64,000 nucleotides of DNA from Psychrobacter arenosus. Its GTDB lineage: Bacteria; Pseudomonadota; Gammaproteobacteria; Pseudomonadales; Moraxellaceae. Each line of letters opens with the position of its first letter. Within the stretch, counting starts at the first letter, position 1. This document shows, piece by piece, positions 28,270 through 38,310 of the stretch. Position numbers and translations under genes: made by a program. The notes under the pieces are model-generated. The model searched no databases, was not told the DNA's origin, and saw only the letters and a list, made by a program, of their open reading frames with translations. Where the stretch lies: contig NZ_LR884459.1 in assembly GCF_904848165.1 (NCBI RefSeq), forward strand, positions 1,736,001 to 1,800,000. The letters are read 5' to 3'.

Positions 28270-28398
28270 AATTGCGCTATCGCTACCAAGTTGTCAATAA
28301 GTTACTGATTTGCACAATCAGAGCGGGGTTAGTGAATCATATCTGTATTACTAACGCCAATACTGACCTAACCACGCCCTGCGCACTCACTATTGTCG

Positions 28399-29919
28399 CT
28401 ATTCGCTATCTTCGGTGACCACTTCTAATTCGACGCCCCACTTACCAAACTGGCTGACTTCATCTTTGAGGTCGGAGACCAGTAGCGGATAATCATCACT
28501 ATCGGCATCGACCGTGATTTGCCAATGGGTTTGGTCCACTAAATTTAGATTGAGTACAGGACGCTGAAAGTCGCTACGGCTATGATGCGCAAGGACGGCT
28601 AAGCGTAAAATGAGGCAAAGATAAATTAAGCTCTCGCCACCGGCCGCTATAGTACGGGCATAGCCCTCTGCTTTGAGCTTACGGCGATGGTGTTGGACCA
28701 GTTGCGAGATGCGCAGTTGATCCACTTGCGAAAAACCGGGCACGTCAGAGTGCTCGAGCAAATAAGCGCTATGACGATGGTAACCACTATGACTAATCGC
28801 TAGCCCAATCTCATATAGAAAGGCGGCACGGCGCAATAAATCGTCGTCTTCAGTAGTAAGGCCTAGCTGGGCTTGCACCTGTTCAAACAAACAGTGACTG
28901 GTCTTGACCACCCGTTTGGCTTGTTTTTTATCGACCGAATAGCGTTTGATTAGGGCTTCAACACTGCGGTCACGCACATCTTCGCTAGCGAAACGGCCTA
29001 GCATATCGTACATGACGCCTTCACGTAGGGCGCCATCGGAATAAGTAATAGTATCAATACCAAACACTTTCATTACAGCCCGCAGTACGGCCACGCCCGC
29101 TGGGAAAACCGCTTTACGGTGCTCTTTAACGCCTTCAAGCTCGATATCGTTGACATCACCGACTTTGATCAGCAGCTTTTCTAACGACTTCAGCCCTTGA
29201 TAGGTGATACGCTCTTGGTCGTCAGCCCAACCTTTAGAGACCAGCACATTACGCGCCGCTTTGATGGTACCGCTTGAGCCAATTACGCTGCTCCAACCGG
29301 TCTTTTGATAGCGACCGCTGATAGCTAGTATTTCTTTACGGGCGGCAGCGATGGCTTTCTCAAAGGCCTTTTCGGTGATATTACCATCTTCAAAAAAGCT
29401 CTTGGTAAAGGCTACACAGCCCATTTGTAAGCTTTCCGTCAGGATGGGATCAAACTCTTGACCAATAATAAACTCGGTAGAGCCACCGCCGATATCCACG
29501 ACTAAGCGTTTGTCACTACTGGCATTGGTATGGGAGACACCTAGATAAATGAGACGCGCTTCTTCGCGACCGGCGATAATCTCAATAGGTTTAGGCAATA
29601 TTTCGTTGGCTCGGCGGATAAACTCATCGGCATTTTTGGCTTGACGTAAAGCGTTGGTGGCGACGATACGCAGACGGTCGGCAGATACCGACTCTAGGCG
29701 ACCAACAAACCGGCTCAAGCAATCGAGCCCACGCTGTTGCGCCTCTTCACTTAAGATATTATCCTCATCCAAACCTGCGGCTAATTGCACCTTTTCGGAC
29801 ATAGAGGCGACTTTGCGCACTTCCCCATGATCCAAACGGGCGATGGCTAAATGAAAGCTGTTTGAGCCAATATCGATGGCTGCCATAAGTTCGTCATTGG
29901 CTAAAAAATTCGTCGGCAT
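28399..29919 (-). CDS. ppx: Exopolyphosphatase (Ppx/GppA family)
   Basis: An ASKHA-fold phosphatase that removes terminal phosphates from polyphosphate, or pppGpp in the GppA branch. The N-terminus carries the phosphate-1 motif MAAIDIGSNSFHLAIARL and the phosphate-2 motif VVDIGGGSTEFIIG. A helical HD-like C-terminal region (about 310-500) includes LEHSDVPGFSQVDQLRISQLVQHHRRK. The 506-aa length fits Ppx. Another polyphosphate gene, ppk2, lies 2.5 kb away but is not in the same operon. No good ribosome-binding site is visible before the first ATG, and an ATG at codon 12 is an alternative. Confidence 0.9.
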   Translation of the reverse strand: MPTNFLANDELMAAIDIGSNSFHLAIARLDHGEVRKVASMSEKVQLAAGLDEDNILSEEAQQRGLDCLSRFVGRLESVSADRLRIVATNALRQAKNADEFIRRANEILPKPIEIIAGREEARLIYLGVSHTNASSDKRLVVDIGGGSTEFIIGQEFDPILTESLQMGCVAFTKSFFEDGNITEKAFEKAIAAARKEILAISGRYQKTGWSSVIGSSGTIKAARNVLVSKGWADDQERITYQGLKSLEKLLIKVGDVNDIELEGVKEHRKAVFPAGVAVLRAVMKVFGIDTITYSDGALREGVMYDMLGRFASEDVRDRSVEALIKRYSVDKKQAKRVVKTSHCLFEQVQAQLGLTTEDDDLLRRAAFLYEIGLAISHSGYHRHSAYLLEHSDVPGFSQVDQLRISQLVQHHRRKLKAEGYARTIAAGGESLIYLCLILRLAVLAHHSRSDFQRPVLNLNLVDQTHWQITVDADSDDYPLLVSDLKDEVSQFGKWGVELEVVTEDSE

Positions 29920-30113
29920 AATAGTCGTGTATTACCAAAGGTGATTGAAGAAGGGCTTAATTCAGAAGATAATAATTACGCTGAGAAGCGTCTAGTTGCA
30001 GCCTGCTCATTAAAACACTATTGCTAAAAAGTGGCAAGGTTGCCCGCGCAATCGCCCGTAACAAAGTATAAGTAACTATGGTAATGTAAAGGATATTAAG
30101 AGCTACAGTCCTG

Positions 30114-30150
30114 CCCAAAAAAAGGCCGACAACCCGAAAGCTATCGACCT
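30114..30150 (-). terminator. Rho-independent terminator of hemL
   Basis: A 7-bp stem (AGGTCGA with TCGGCCT, one G-T pair) with a 14-nt loop is followed by seven T residues on the minus strand, 38 bp after the hemL stop. Confidence 0.75.
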
Positions 30151-30187
30151 TAATTTGAAACTACTTTGTGCCTAAATTGCTAGAAGA

Positions 30188-31489
30188 CTATTTAGCTGCC
30201 ATCTCTTTAAATACGGCATCAGCCGCCGCAATCGACTTATCTAAATCTTCCGTCGTATGTTTAGACGACATAAAGCCAGCTTCATAAGCAGACGGTGCTA
30301 GATAAATACCGCGCTCAAGCATGCCGTGGAAGAAGGTATTAAAAGCATCCATGTCACAGGCAGTGACCTCATCAAAGTTTTGCGGGGTTTGTGTCGCCGC
30401 ATCTTTTACAAAGAAAAAGCCCATCATACCGCCCAATTTATTAGTACGTAGGTTAATCCCGTGCTTATCAGCTGCCGCCTGGATACCATCAATTAAGTAC
30501 GCAACCTTACCGGCCAACTCCTCATAAAAACCATCGACCGTTAAATCTTCAAACATAGCGATACCGGCGCGCATGGCCAGTGGGTTGCCTGATAGGGTAC
30601 CCGCTTGATAAACGCCGCCCATCGGTGCGATACACTCCATGATTTCACGTTTGCCACCGAAGGCACCAACGGGCAGACCAGCCCCGATAATTTTACCGAA
30701 ACAAGTTAAATCCGGCTGAATGCCAAAGTGAGCTTGAGCACCACCCAAACCTACGCGAAAACCGGTCATCACTTCGTCAAAAATTAAGACCGCGCCACCT
30801 TTGGTACATTCCTCACGTAAAGTATCGTGAAACGCTTGCGTTGGGATGACCATATTCATATTACCGGCGATGGGTTCTACGATAATACAAGCAATCTCCT
30901 CGCCCCATTTCTCAAAGCACTCTTTAATAGCTTGCGGGTCGTTGAAAGGCAAGGTGATAGTGTGTTTAGCAAAATCTGCTGGTACGCCTTTAGAGGTAGG
31001 TTCACCGATATCGAGCATGCCCGAGCCGGCTTTCACCAATAGACTGTCTGAATGACCATGGTAACAGCCTTCAAATTTAACAATTTTGTCACGACCAGTA
31101 TAACCACGAGCCAGACGAATTGCGCTCATAGTCGCCTCAGTGCCTGAGCTGGTCATCCGTACCATCTCTACGCTAGGCACGATGTCGCAAATGGTATCGG
31201 CAACGGTGGTCTCAAACGGCGTCGGCGCACCAAAGCTTAAGCCATCATCCGCCGCTTTTTTCACCGCCTCGATCACTTTGGGGTGCGCGTGACCTAAAAT
31301 CATCGGGCCCCAAGAGCCGACGTAATCGATATAAGCATTGTCTTCGGTATCATAAATTTTGCTACCCGCCGCTTTATGTATAAAGATAGGCGTGCCACCG
31401 ACCCCAGCGAAGGCACGTACCGGCGAGTTGACGCCGCCTGGAATATGTTTTTTGGCTTGGGCAAATAATTGGGCGTTTTTAGTACTCAT
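30188..31489 (-). CDS. hemL: Glutamate-1-semialdehyde 2,1-aminomutase
   Basis: HemL turns glutamate-1-semialdehyde into 5-aminolevulinate, the step after HemA (4269-5618). It is a class III, PLP-dependent enzyme. The N-terminal [16 protein letters not shown], the [39 protein letters not shown] segment, [18 protein letters not shown] and the Schiff-base lysine in [18 protein letters not shown] are unmistakable. At 433 aa it is full length. It is monocistronic and divergent from the HTH gene. Confidence 0.98.
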   Translation of the reverse strand: MSTKNAQLFAQAKKHIPGGVNSPVRAFAGVGGTPIFIHKAAGSKIYDTEDNAYIDYVGSWGPMILGHAHPKVIEAVKKAADDGLSFGAPTPFETTVADTICDIVPSVEMVRMTSSGTEATMSAIRLARGYTGRDKIVKFEGCYHGHSDSLLVKAGSGMLDIGEPTSKGVPADFAKHTITLPFNDPQAIKECFEKWGEEIACIIVEPIAGNMNMVIPTQAFHDTLREECTKGGAVLIFDEVMTGFRVGLGGAQAHFGIQPDLTCFGKIIGAGLPVGAFGGKREIMECIAPMGGVYQAGTLSGNPLAMRAGIAMFEDLTVDGFYEELAGKVAYLIDGIQAAADKHGINLRTNKLGGMMGFFFVKDAATQTPQNFDEVTACDMDAFNTFFHGMLERGIYLAPSAYEAGFMSSKHTTEDLDKSIAAADAVFKEMAAK

Positions 31490-31946
31490 AGTTATATCCG
31501 TTAAATTATTAAGGAAAGGTAAAATAATTTTTTGGCAAAAAATTGCCGTAAAAAGAATTGGCTAGCTCTTAGTCAGAGTACCCATAAAAGTGAATTTAAG
31601 AATCGAAAAGTAAATTTATCAAACTATTACCCATTATAGCCCTTATTCACCATGACATAAATTCTCGTCACCAAATGCCTATAATTGGTCAATAATTAAA
31701 GTTTATACGGCTTTTGTGCAACACCTATGCATAGACCGAATACTTTCCGTCTGTATTAACAACCTAATAAATATAGCCACTCCTTAGCCCAACCTTTATT
31801 TAGCCCAATCTTTATTAAGGACACCTATCTTTAGGTTGATAAACGCCTCAATTATGCTATGTTAGGTTTATAACAAATATTTATTAGTAAATATAAATAA
31901 TAATTTTAATTTCCTAGTGGATTTAAGCTATTTCTTAAGGAGTATT
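31490..31946. other. AT-rich divergent region between hemL and the HTH gene
   Basis: No gene is supported. A short imperfect direct repeat (TAGCCCAACCTTTATT at 31787 and TAGCCCAATCTTTATT at 31803) is present, then a very AT-rich stretch before the downstream gene, where its promoter probably lies. Confidence 0.5.
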
Positions 31947-32291
31947 ATGATGACTGATCAAGAAGCATTAGATATTGTGCAAGCTTTAGTCGAAGGCGTA
32001 GATCCTTTTACCAATGAGCCTTTGGCAGTAGAGAGTGTCTGTGTTAACCCTGCAGTGAATACCGCCCTAAACGAAGCATCACAAGCCCTAGAAAGTAAAA
32101 TTAAAGCGGCAGCTCGTCGCGCTAGTCTGCCCAGTAAAGCTGGCGCTCCTTGGGACGAGACAGAGGCGCAGCTAGTCCTGCAGGCGTATGAAGCTGGCGA
32201 CTCTATCAAAGAGATTGCCGCTCGGCAGCAACGGACGCAAGGCGCTATTCGCTCGCGACTAGTAAAACTTGGGGTATTAGAATTGGCTTAA
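31947..32291 (+). CDS. Small protein with a C-terminal helix-turn-helix-like domain
   Basis: 114 aa from the ATG at 31947, which follows a full AAGGAG; the codons before it are unlikely to be translated. Residues 1-60 are helical and carry no motif I recognise. Residues 67-112 (PWDETEAQLVLQAYEAGDSIKEIAARQQRTQGAIRSRLVKLG) read as a Myb/SANT-like or HTH module: a tryptophan-led first helix, then EIAARQQRTQGAIRSRL as the turn and recognition helix. It may bind DNA. No operon partner or target is evident; it is divergent from hemL. Confidence 0.7.
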   Translation: MMTDQEALDIVQALVEGVDPFTNEPLAVESVCVNPAVNTALNEASQALESKIKAAARRASLPSKAGAPWDETEAQLVLQAYEAGDSIKEIAARQQRTQGAIRSRLVKLGVLELA

Positions 32292-32425
32292 CCTTATAGA
32301 TAATAATAAAAACTATAGCATTAAAAACGCCACCCAAGTTCAGCTTGAGTGGTGGCTATTTATTACCATCAACCTAATACTAACTGGCTATTTTTACACG
32401 ACTGCCTAAATAACCAATTGCCCAA

Positions 32426-33538
32426 TTAGCCGACTGCCAAATCTTCCTTTTCACCCAACTCATACAGCGCGCCGGCACGCCCTACAATTAACGGGTCGAC
32501 CGTACCGACTTGTTGTCTGTCTTTATTCTCATAGGGCAGTTTATTCAACACATAACGCATCGCATTGAGACGCGCCCGTTTTTTACAGTCTGATTTGATC
32601 ACAATCCAAGGCGATTCAGCCGTATCGGTGTTATAGAACATGGCTTCTTTGGCAAGCGTATAGTCATCCCATTTATCCAAGGAGGCCAAATCTATCGGCG
32701 ACAGTTTCCACTGCTTGAGTGGGTGGGCTTCGCGTTGGGCAAAACGGCGACGCTGCTCATCGCGGCTAACTGAAAACCAAAACTTAATCAAATGGATGCC
32801 TGACTCTATTAAATGTTTTTCAAAGTCTGGCACTTGGCGCATAAAGGTTTCGTATTCTGCCTGACTACAAAATCCCATGACCCGCTCAACCCCCGCCCGG
32901 TTATACCAAGAGCGGTCAAACAGCACCATTTCTCCTTGGGTGGGCAAATGCTGGATATAACGTTGAAAGTACCATTGCCCCAATTCCTGCTCGGTAGGTT
33001 TTTCCAACGCCACTACTTTCGCGCCACGCGGGTTCATATGCTCCATAAAGCGTTTGATGGTGCCGCCCTTGCCTGCCGCATCACGACCTTCAAAGACAAT
33101 CACGACCTTTTGCCCCGTCTCTTTGACCCAACGCTGTAATTTCAGCAGCTCTACCTGGAGATGATACTTTTGCTTTTCATAGCTTTTACGCGATAGCCGG
33201 TTTTTATAAGGATAGCCGCCTTCTCGCCAATTGTCTGATAGCTGATCGTCTTTTTTGCTGCCGGTGGTGACTTGGTTGGCCAAAGCATGTTTAGCAAATA
33301 GGTTTTTTAGCTTAATCAAATCATCAGGCGAGGCATCATGAATCAACGCTTGTAAGCGATCCGAAACACCGGCGATATTGCCCTCCGCTAGGTCCTTTAA
33401 TAAGACGGCATCAATGACCTCTTTGGTTTTTACCCGTGAGCCTGTTTTCTTTTTTTTAGTTTCATAGGTTTCAATAGCTTTTGCATCCGTGGCATAAGCA
33501 TCGGTTACTTGCTCGGTCTTTTTGATTGGCTTAGACAT
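32426..33538 (-). CDS. ppk2: Polyphosphate kinase 2
   Basis: PPK2 moves phosphate between polyphosphate and nucleoside di- or monophosphates. Residues 108-350 hold the PPK2 core: YKNRLSRKSYEKQKYHLQVELLKLQRW, Walker A in GRDAAGKGGTI (about 151-161), ALEKPTEQELGQWYFQRYIQHLPTQGEMVLFDRSWYNRAGVERVMGF with Walker B and lid residues, and FWFSVSRDEQRRRFAQRE. This resembles class I enzymes. A Lys/Thr-rich N-terminal extension of about 100 residues precedes the core. GAGGAG lies before the ATG. The gene stands alone. Confidence 0.95.
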   Translation of the reverse strand: MSKPIKKTEQVTDAYATDAKAIETYETKKKKTGSRVKTKEVIDAVLLKDLAEGNIAGVSDRLQALIHDASPDDLIKLKNLFAKHALANQVTTGSKKDDQLSDNWREGGYPYKNRLSRKSYEKQKYHLQVELLKLQRWVKETGQKVVIVFEGRDAAGKGGTIKRFMEHMNPRGAKVVALEKPTEQELGQWYFQRYIQHLPTQGEMVLFDRSWYNRAGVERVMGFCSQAEYETFMRQVPDFEKHLIESGIHLIKFWFSVSRDEQRRRFAQREAHPLKQWKLSPIDLASLDKWDDYTLAKEAMFYNTDTAESPWIVIKSDCKKRARLNAMRYVLNKLPYENKDRQQVGTVDPLIVGRAGALYELGEKEDLAVG

Positions 33539-34389
33539 TTAGCGCTCCTCAATAACTAGAGTAGGACAATAATTTGGCTTTTATTATTATTCGTAATGCC
33601 ATGGGCTTTAGGCATAGGTTAAAAATACTTAGGCTTTGCAGAAACAGGACTTAAACGTTGCTGAAAAGATATTAAGGTTTGATAAAAACCCCTTAGTCTT
33701 GGCTAGAAAAGCATTAGGTTTACCTGCAACGAGCCGAGAATTGAAGAAATACTAAGGGCGCAAATAGCAACCCGCTAATAGCCATTAAATAAGCCATCTA
33801 TCCATAACTGACTGTTGGCCTAAACCCTATTATTCGTACTGGGTTATCTCAAGCAAACGCCCTGCTATTCATTCAAAAACTATCAATAAGAAAACCTCAT
33901 TGACTGTAAGGTTTTATTATTTATTTTATTCAACCCTGTAGTTGTCACGCTTTTATTATAATAAAGAGACTTAACCGCATTTTAAAAACACTGAAGGATA
34001 AAACCCTACAATTATTAGGGGTTTATACATTAATATCACTATAGTCATTAAAATCTTTTATAACAAGAGAAAATCTTATCTAGTGCTGTAATCTTCATAA
34101 CTTTTGCAGCCAGTAATGCTCGTCGTTAGCCCAATAAAAAAGAGGGTTGATTAAAAACATTAGTACTTTGCAAAACACTGTAAGTACAAGGTTTATCACG
34201 CCATTTTATTAAAAAAACTTGTATATTATCAGGATTCAGGTATTGTTATCTTTACTACACTTTAGCCTAACAATGCAACCGTCTATCTGTATTAGATTGA
34301 CCTTATCATTCATTAATCCTTGATATTTTGTCATATAGCCTGATTATAATGACAACTTTCTCTAACTTTTATTCTATTGGACAGCATTT
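33539..34389. other. Long intergenic region between ppk2 and degV
   Basis: No gene is supported in these 850 bp. The DNA is AT-rich. A weak hairpin (AAACCCT with AGGGGTTT) lies at about 34001-34024 without a T-run. An RNA gene cannot be excluded by eye. Confidence 0.45.
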
Positions 34390-35268
34390 ATGAGTCGCAT
34401 TGTTCTTAGCACTTCTTCTTCTGGTCTCGGTAATATTGATATTAAAACCAATATCCAACTGATTCCTATGCGCTTGTTTGTCAATAATGTCGAATTCATT
34501 GATGGTAAGAACATTACTCAAGACCGCTTAGTCTCTATTATGTCAGACTCAGCTTGTTCAGCAGTACATACGTCCCCTGCCCCTGCAGAAGAAATTGACG
34601 AAATATTAACTGACCTTTATGAGCAAGGTTATAAAGAAGTCTTTATAACCACTACCTCTTCTGGTTTAAGTGAAAGCTATAACATTATTAAGCAAGTCGC
34701 CCAGCGCTTTCAAGACCGTATGTATGTCTACGTCTATGACACTAAAGAGCTAAACATGTGCGAGGCAATCTTGGCCTTGGAAGCAGAGCATATGCTAGAG
34801 CAAGGCGAAAGTATGTCGAAGATTGCTAGACGTCTCGATGAATTACGCGCCAGCCATAAACTGCTTTTTGCTATCGACACCTTATCTACGTTGATTAAGA
34901 ATAAGAAACTGTCAGCTACCGCAGGTTTCTTTGCCAATATGTTCAATATTAAGCCTGTGCTACAAATGACAGACGATGGCAAGCTGATCGCCATCAATAA
35001 AATCCGTAAGTTAGAACGGGCATTGGATTATATTGTGGAAGACTTTGCGGACAGTTTGCAAAGACCCAATACCTTCGCTTATATCCTAACGATGGGCCGT
35101 ACCGATATTGATAATTACCTAATCAATTTGATTAAACGCCGTACCGGCATACAAAACATTCCTTTATTACCCGTTTCTAATATCTCTATGGGTAATACGG
35201 GCCCTACCGGCGTTGGCTTGTGTGTCTTTGAAGGTGAGATGCCGTATGCCGCTCAGTTGTTGCGCTAG
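34390..35268 (+). CDS. DegV-family (EDD fold) fatty-acid-binding protein
   Basis: A 292-aa protein of the DegV family, which binds a fatty acid between two domains and, in Gram-positive bacteria, partners fatty-acid kinase FakA. The sequence shows AVHTSPAPAEEIDEILTDLYEQGYKEVFITTTSSGLSESYNII (lipid-head-binding Thr/Ser motifs), YVYDTKELNMCEAILALEAEHML, FAIDTLSTLIKNKKLSATAGFFANMFNIKPVLQM and the C-terminal MGNTGPTGVGLCVFEG. No fakA-like gene is present in the window. A bidirectional terminator follows. DegV proteins are less usual in gammaproteobacteria than in Firmicutes. Confidence 0.88.
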   Translation: MSRIVLSTSSSGLGNIDIKTNIQLIPMRLFVNNVEFIDGKNITQDRLVSIMSDSACSAVHTSPAPAEEIDEILTDLYEQGYKEVFITTTSSGLSESYNIIKQVAQRFQDRMYVYVYDTKELNMCEAILALEAEHMLEQGESMSKIARRLDELRASHKLLFAIDTLSTLIKNKKLSATAGFFANMFNIKPVLQMTDDGKLIAINKIRKLERALDYIVEDFADSLQRPNTFAYILTMGRTDIDNYLINLIKRRTGIQNIPLLPVSNISMGNTGPTGVGLCVFEGEMPYAAQLLR

Positions 35269-35335
35269 GCAGACACAAGCGACTCGTTGCAACATTGCCA
35301 TTAGCGAATACCGCTGACCACTAAGGTTAGCCAAT

Positions 35336-35371
35336 AAAAAAAGGGTGCCCCAGTTAGGACACCCTTTTTTT
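35336..35371. terminator. Bidirectional terminator between degV and the PhnA-type gene
   Basis: A 9-bp stem AAAAGGGTG/CACCCTTTT (35339-35347 with 35360-35368) has A residues on the left and T residues on the right. Confidence 0.9.
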
Positions 35372-35406
35372 ATCTCTAAATATTAGTACAATAAATAGCT
35401 CAGCCA

Positions 35407-35760
35407 CTAAGCCTTTTTGACGACTGAAGATTTAAGCTTCATAGGGCCGAAACCATCTATTTTACAATCGATATCGTGATCATCGGGCGCATCGTGTAAG
35501 AGGCGAATGCTTTTGACCTTAGTGCCGACTTTGATAGGCGTAGACGAGCCTTTAACTTTTAAATCTCTAATGACTGTCACCGCATCGCCATCTTGTAGCT
35601 CGTTGCCGACCGCATCACGAATGATGGTATCTGCTTCGGCATCGGCAGTTGCAGCACTCTCTGCAGCAGTCCACTCGTGGGCACACATAGGGCACATCAA
35701 TAGCGCGCCATCTTCATAAGTTAAATCAGAATCACAACTTGGGCAATTAGGTAGGCTCAT
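35407..35760 (-). CDS. PhnA/YjdM-family zinc-ribbon protein
   Basis: 117 aa from the ATG at 35760, which follows GAGGATAAG; twelve codons further upstream are unlikely to be used. The N-terminal zinc ribbon is [25 protein letters not shown], with two CxxC pairs. The C-terminal PhnA domain has [40 protein letters not shown] and [19 protein letters not shown], close to E. coli YjdM/PhnA in length and motif. Despite the old name, a role in phosphonate use is not established. The gene is monocistronic. Confidence 0.92.
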   Translation of the reverse strand: MSLPNCPSCDSDLTYEDGALLMCPMCAHEWTAAESAATADAEADTIIRDAVGNELQDGDAVTVIRDLKVKGSSTPIKVGTKVKSIRLLHDAPDDHDIDCKIDGFGPMKLKSSVVKKA

Positions 35761-36048
35761 TCTTATCCTCAATATCAGTGTTGAATTATTCCCCATTGTA
35801 CCGCAACTGGGTCAATTATGCTGCTAAGGAAGCGGTTGAAAATGTCTCTTAACGCCCACACCTAAGTAAATGCCTAGCTATAAGCAATGGATACTTTATT
35901 CTGCTTAAAAATAATTAGCCCAGCACCTTTAACATCAGCACTAGCTCTACCCATAAAAACTACTCGTTAATAAAAAAACGCTAGTAACACCCTTATAAAT
36001 AGCGTTATCGTTGTGCCCTATAGCAACGACTTGACACCACAAGGATTG

Positions 36049-36795
36049 ATGACCGCCATGACCACGCCGACCTTTCAACAGATTACCCTAACGGGTGAAG
36101 ACACCACTACCTTTTTGCAAAGCCAATTGACTTGCGATGTCAGTAAACTTAGCCTGGGCTACCAGCCTACGGCGATTGCTAACCTAAAAGGGCGTATCGA
36201 GTTTGGTATTTGGATTAAAAAACAAGATGAAAAACAATACGACATCGTCATCAGCAGCGACTGCTTACCCAGCCTGCAAGCCCATCTTAAAAAATATGGC
36301 GCCTTCTCTAAGTTTACCAGCAGTGAGCCGGTCAGCGTTTATCCTTGTGTGCTAGAGACGGCAGATAGCGCTGAGCCTACCTTTAGCCACGCTGATGATA
36401 AGTGCGATGCTCAGGACTGGATGGCACGCAGTATTGCGACGGGCAACTATTGGATCACTGCTGAGACCCAAGGGCAGTTTCAACCGCAAGAGTTACGCTT
36501 ACACCAACGTGGCGGCGTTGACTATGACAAAGGCTGCTATCTTGGCCAAGAAGTCATCGCGCGTATTTATTTTAAAGCCGCGCCTAAAGCTTATTTACAC
36601 CGTGTCGCCGGTCAAGGTGAGGTGCCGGCTGCAGGGGCTAGTATCGATAAGATTCAAGTGGTCAATGCGGTCGCCAATAGCGACGGTGGCTTCGAGGCAT
36701 TGGTAGTGGCGCGACCTGAACAGCTAGCGGATAGCGAACTGACTTTATTAGAGCTACCGCTGCAGCTACAGGCAGATGTTGCTCGCGAAAAATAA
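36049..36795 (+). CDS. ygfZ: Folate-binding YgfZ-type iron-sulfur cluster protein
   Basis: A 248-aa member of the GcvT-like YgfZ family, which helps maintain or repair certain Fe-S proteins with tetrahydrofolate. The hallmark KGCYLGQEVIAR, with its essential cysteine, is at about residues 163-174. The N-terminal ITLTGEDTTTFLQSQLTCDVSKLSLGYQPTAIANLKGRI fits the family. The ATG at 36049 follows AAGGA; an upstream GTG at 36013 gives an unlikely extension. Confidence 0.92.
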   Translation: MTAMTTPTFQQITLTGEDTTTFLQSQLTCDVSKLSLGYQPTAIANLKGRIEFGIWIKKQDEKQYDIVISSDCLPSLQAHLKKYGAFSKFTSSEPVSVYPCVLETADSAEPTFSHADDKCDAQDWMARSIATGNYWITAETQGQFQPQELRLHQRGGVDYDKGCYLGQEVIARIYFKAAPKAYLHRVAGQGEVPAAGASIDKIQVVNAVANSDGGFEALVVARPEQLADSELTLLELPLQLQADVAREK

Positions 36796-36941
36796 GGCTA
36801 TGGGCGCAATCGTTGGGATTGAGTCAATCTATTGCTGCGTTGCACCCGTCTAATACTCTACCCGCTCCCGCACACTAATTTTCAAAGGTCCCTCATGCTA
36901 TTAGCCTACCCCTATAATTACTGTCCACCGCGGAAACTCTT

Positions 36942-38273
36942 GTGAGTCACGTGGCGGTATTAGGGGCGGGAGTAGTGGGAGTGACTACCGCTTGGTATCT
37001 ACGCCAAGCTGGGTTTACCGTGACCGTCATTGAGCGCGAGTCAGCAGCCGCTATGCAGACCTCGTTTGCTAATGGTGGCCAGATATCGGTTTCTCATGCC
37101 ACCCCATGGGCGACCCCCACTACACCAAAAAAAGCTCTCAAATGGCTCTTTAAAGAAGATGCCCCGCTACTATTCCGGCTCCGAGCTGACAATACGCAGC
37201 TAAAGTGGACGCTACAATTTCTGCAACAATGTACGGCTGAGCGTGCTGATGCCAATCTCGTACAGATGGTGCGACTCGGTTTATATTCGCGTGATGCTCT
37301 GCAAACATTGCGTGCCCAGCTCGCTATCGATTATGAGCAGCAAACCCGCGGAATTATGCATTTTTATACTAACCAAGCCGAGTTTGAAGCAGCATTAGCG
37401 CCCACTGAGCGCATGCAAGAGCTAGGCTGTGAGCGCCATGTCATTGATATCAATAACGCGGTCAGTCTTGAACCCGCCCTCTACCCTATCGCTCATAAAC
37501 TGGTTGGAGCGACCTATACCAGCCGTGATGAATCTGGTAATGCGCACCTCTTTACCCAAAAACTCGCTGAGCGTTGTCAACAAGCCGGGGTGACTTTCTT
37601 ATATAACACCGACATCCTAGCGTTAAATCCGGATCAACACGCTCCAGTGAGTCAGTCTCATATACATAGCCTTACTGTCCGACCGCAAGGCGAAAACGCG
37701 CAGACTTTCACCGCAGACAGTTATGTGTTGGCCTTAGGCAGCTACAGTCCGCTACTGGTGAAACCTTTGGGCATCGACCTACCTATTTTTCCAGCCAAAG
37801 GCTATTCAGCCACCTATCAGGTTAACCCAAGAGCGCCCCATCTGGCCCCCTTTATTAGCCTAATTGATGATGAATTTAAGCTAGTGACTTCGCGTTTAGG
37901 CGACAAACTTCGGGTAGCGGGCACTGCTGAATTCAATGGCTTTAACTTAGAGTTAAACCCTACCCGCTGTGCTGCGATTACCCGTCGGGTGCAGCAGCTA
38001 TTTCCGAAAGGTATTATTGCCAACTCTGCGCAATATTGGACGGGACTGCGCCCGATGACCCCATCAAACGTGCCGTTAATTGGCCAAGCGCACCGCGGCC
38101 GCGTCACTCATGGTTCCAGTAACGCGAGCAGTAGCTTTGATAATTTATGGTTGAATACGGGTCATGGTACGCTAGGCTGGACCCATGCTTGTGGCTCGGC
38201 TAAGGCATTAAGCCAGTTGATGCAGGGTGAGCTTCCTGAGGTGGAATTTGCTTTTGTGGGTATGGAAAACTAA
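36942..38273 (+). CDS. dadA: D-amino acid dehydrogenase
   Basis: A membrane-associated FAD enzyme that oxidises D-amino acids, mainly D-alanine, to keto acids. The N-terminal VAVLGAGVVGVTTAWYLRQAGFTVTVIERE is the dinucleotide-binding motif. SFANGGQISVSHATPWATPTTPKKALKWLF is the DadA signature. The C-terminal WTGLRPMTPSNVPLIG and LWLNTGHGTLGWTHACGSAKAL are also conserved. A GTG start is used (GTGAGTCACGTGGCG); no better ATG is in frame. At 443 aa it is slightly longer than E. coli DadA. The usual partner racemase gene dadX is not adjacent. Confidence 0.94.
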   Translation: MSHVAVLGAGVVGVTTAWYLRQAGFTVTVIERESAAAMQTSFANGGQISVSHATPWATPTTPKKALKWLFKEDAPLLFRLRADNTQLKWTLQFLQQCTAERADANLVQMVRLGLYSRDALQTLRAQLAIDYEQQTRGIMHFYTNQAEFEAALAPTERMQELGCERHVIDINNAVSLEPALYPIAHKLVGATYTSRDESGNAHLFTQKLAERCQQAGVTFLYNTDILALNPDQHAPVSQSHIHSLTVRPQGENAQTFTADSYVLALGSYSPLLVKPLGIDLPIFPAKGYSATYQVNPRAPHLAPFISLIDDEFKLVTSRLGDKLRVAGTAEFNGFNLELNPTRCAAITRRVQQLFPKGIIANSAQYWTGLRPMTPSNVPLIGQAHRGRVTHGSSNASSSFDNLWLNTGHGTLGWTHACGSAKALSQLMQGELPEVEFAFVGMEN

Positions 38274-38310
38274 TAACACTGGTAGCGTCAGTCGTTATAA
38301 ATTCAAACTC

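Noticed and set aside
32319-32356. Hairpin after the small HTH gene as a terminator
   Set aside because: GCCACC and GGTGGC can pair, but the stem is bulged and there is no proper T-run.
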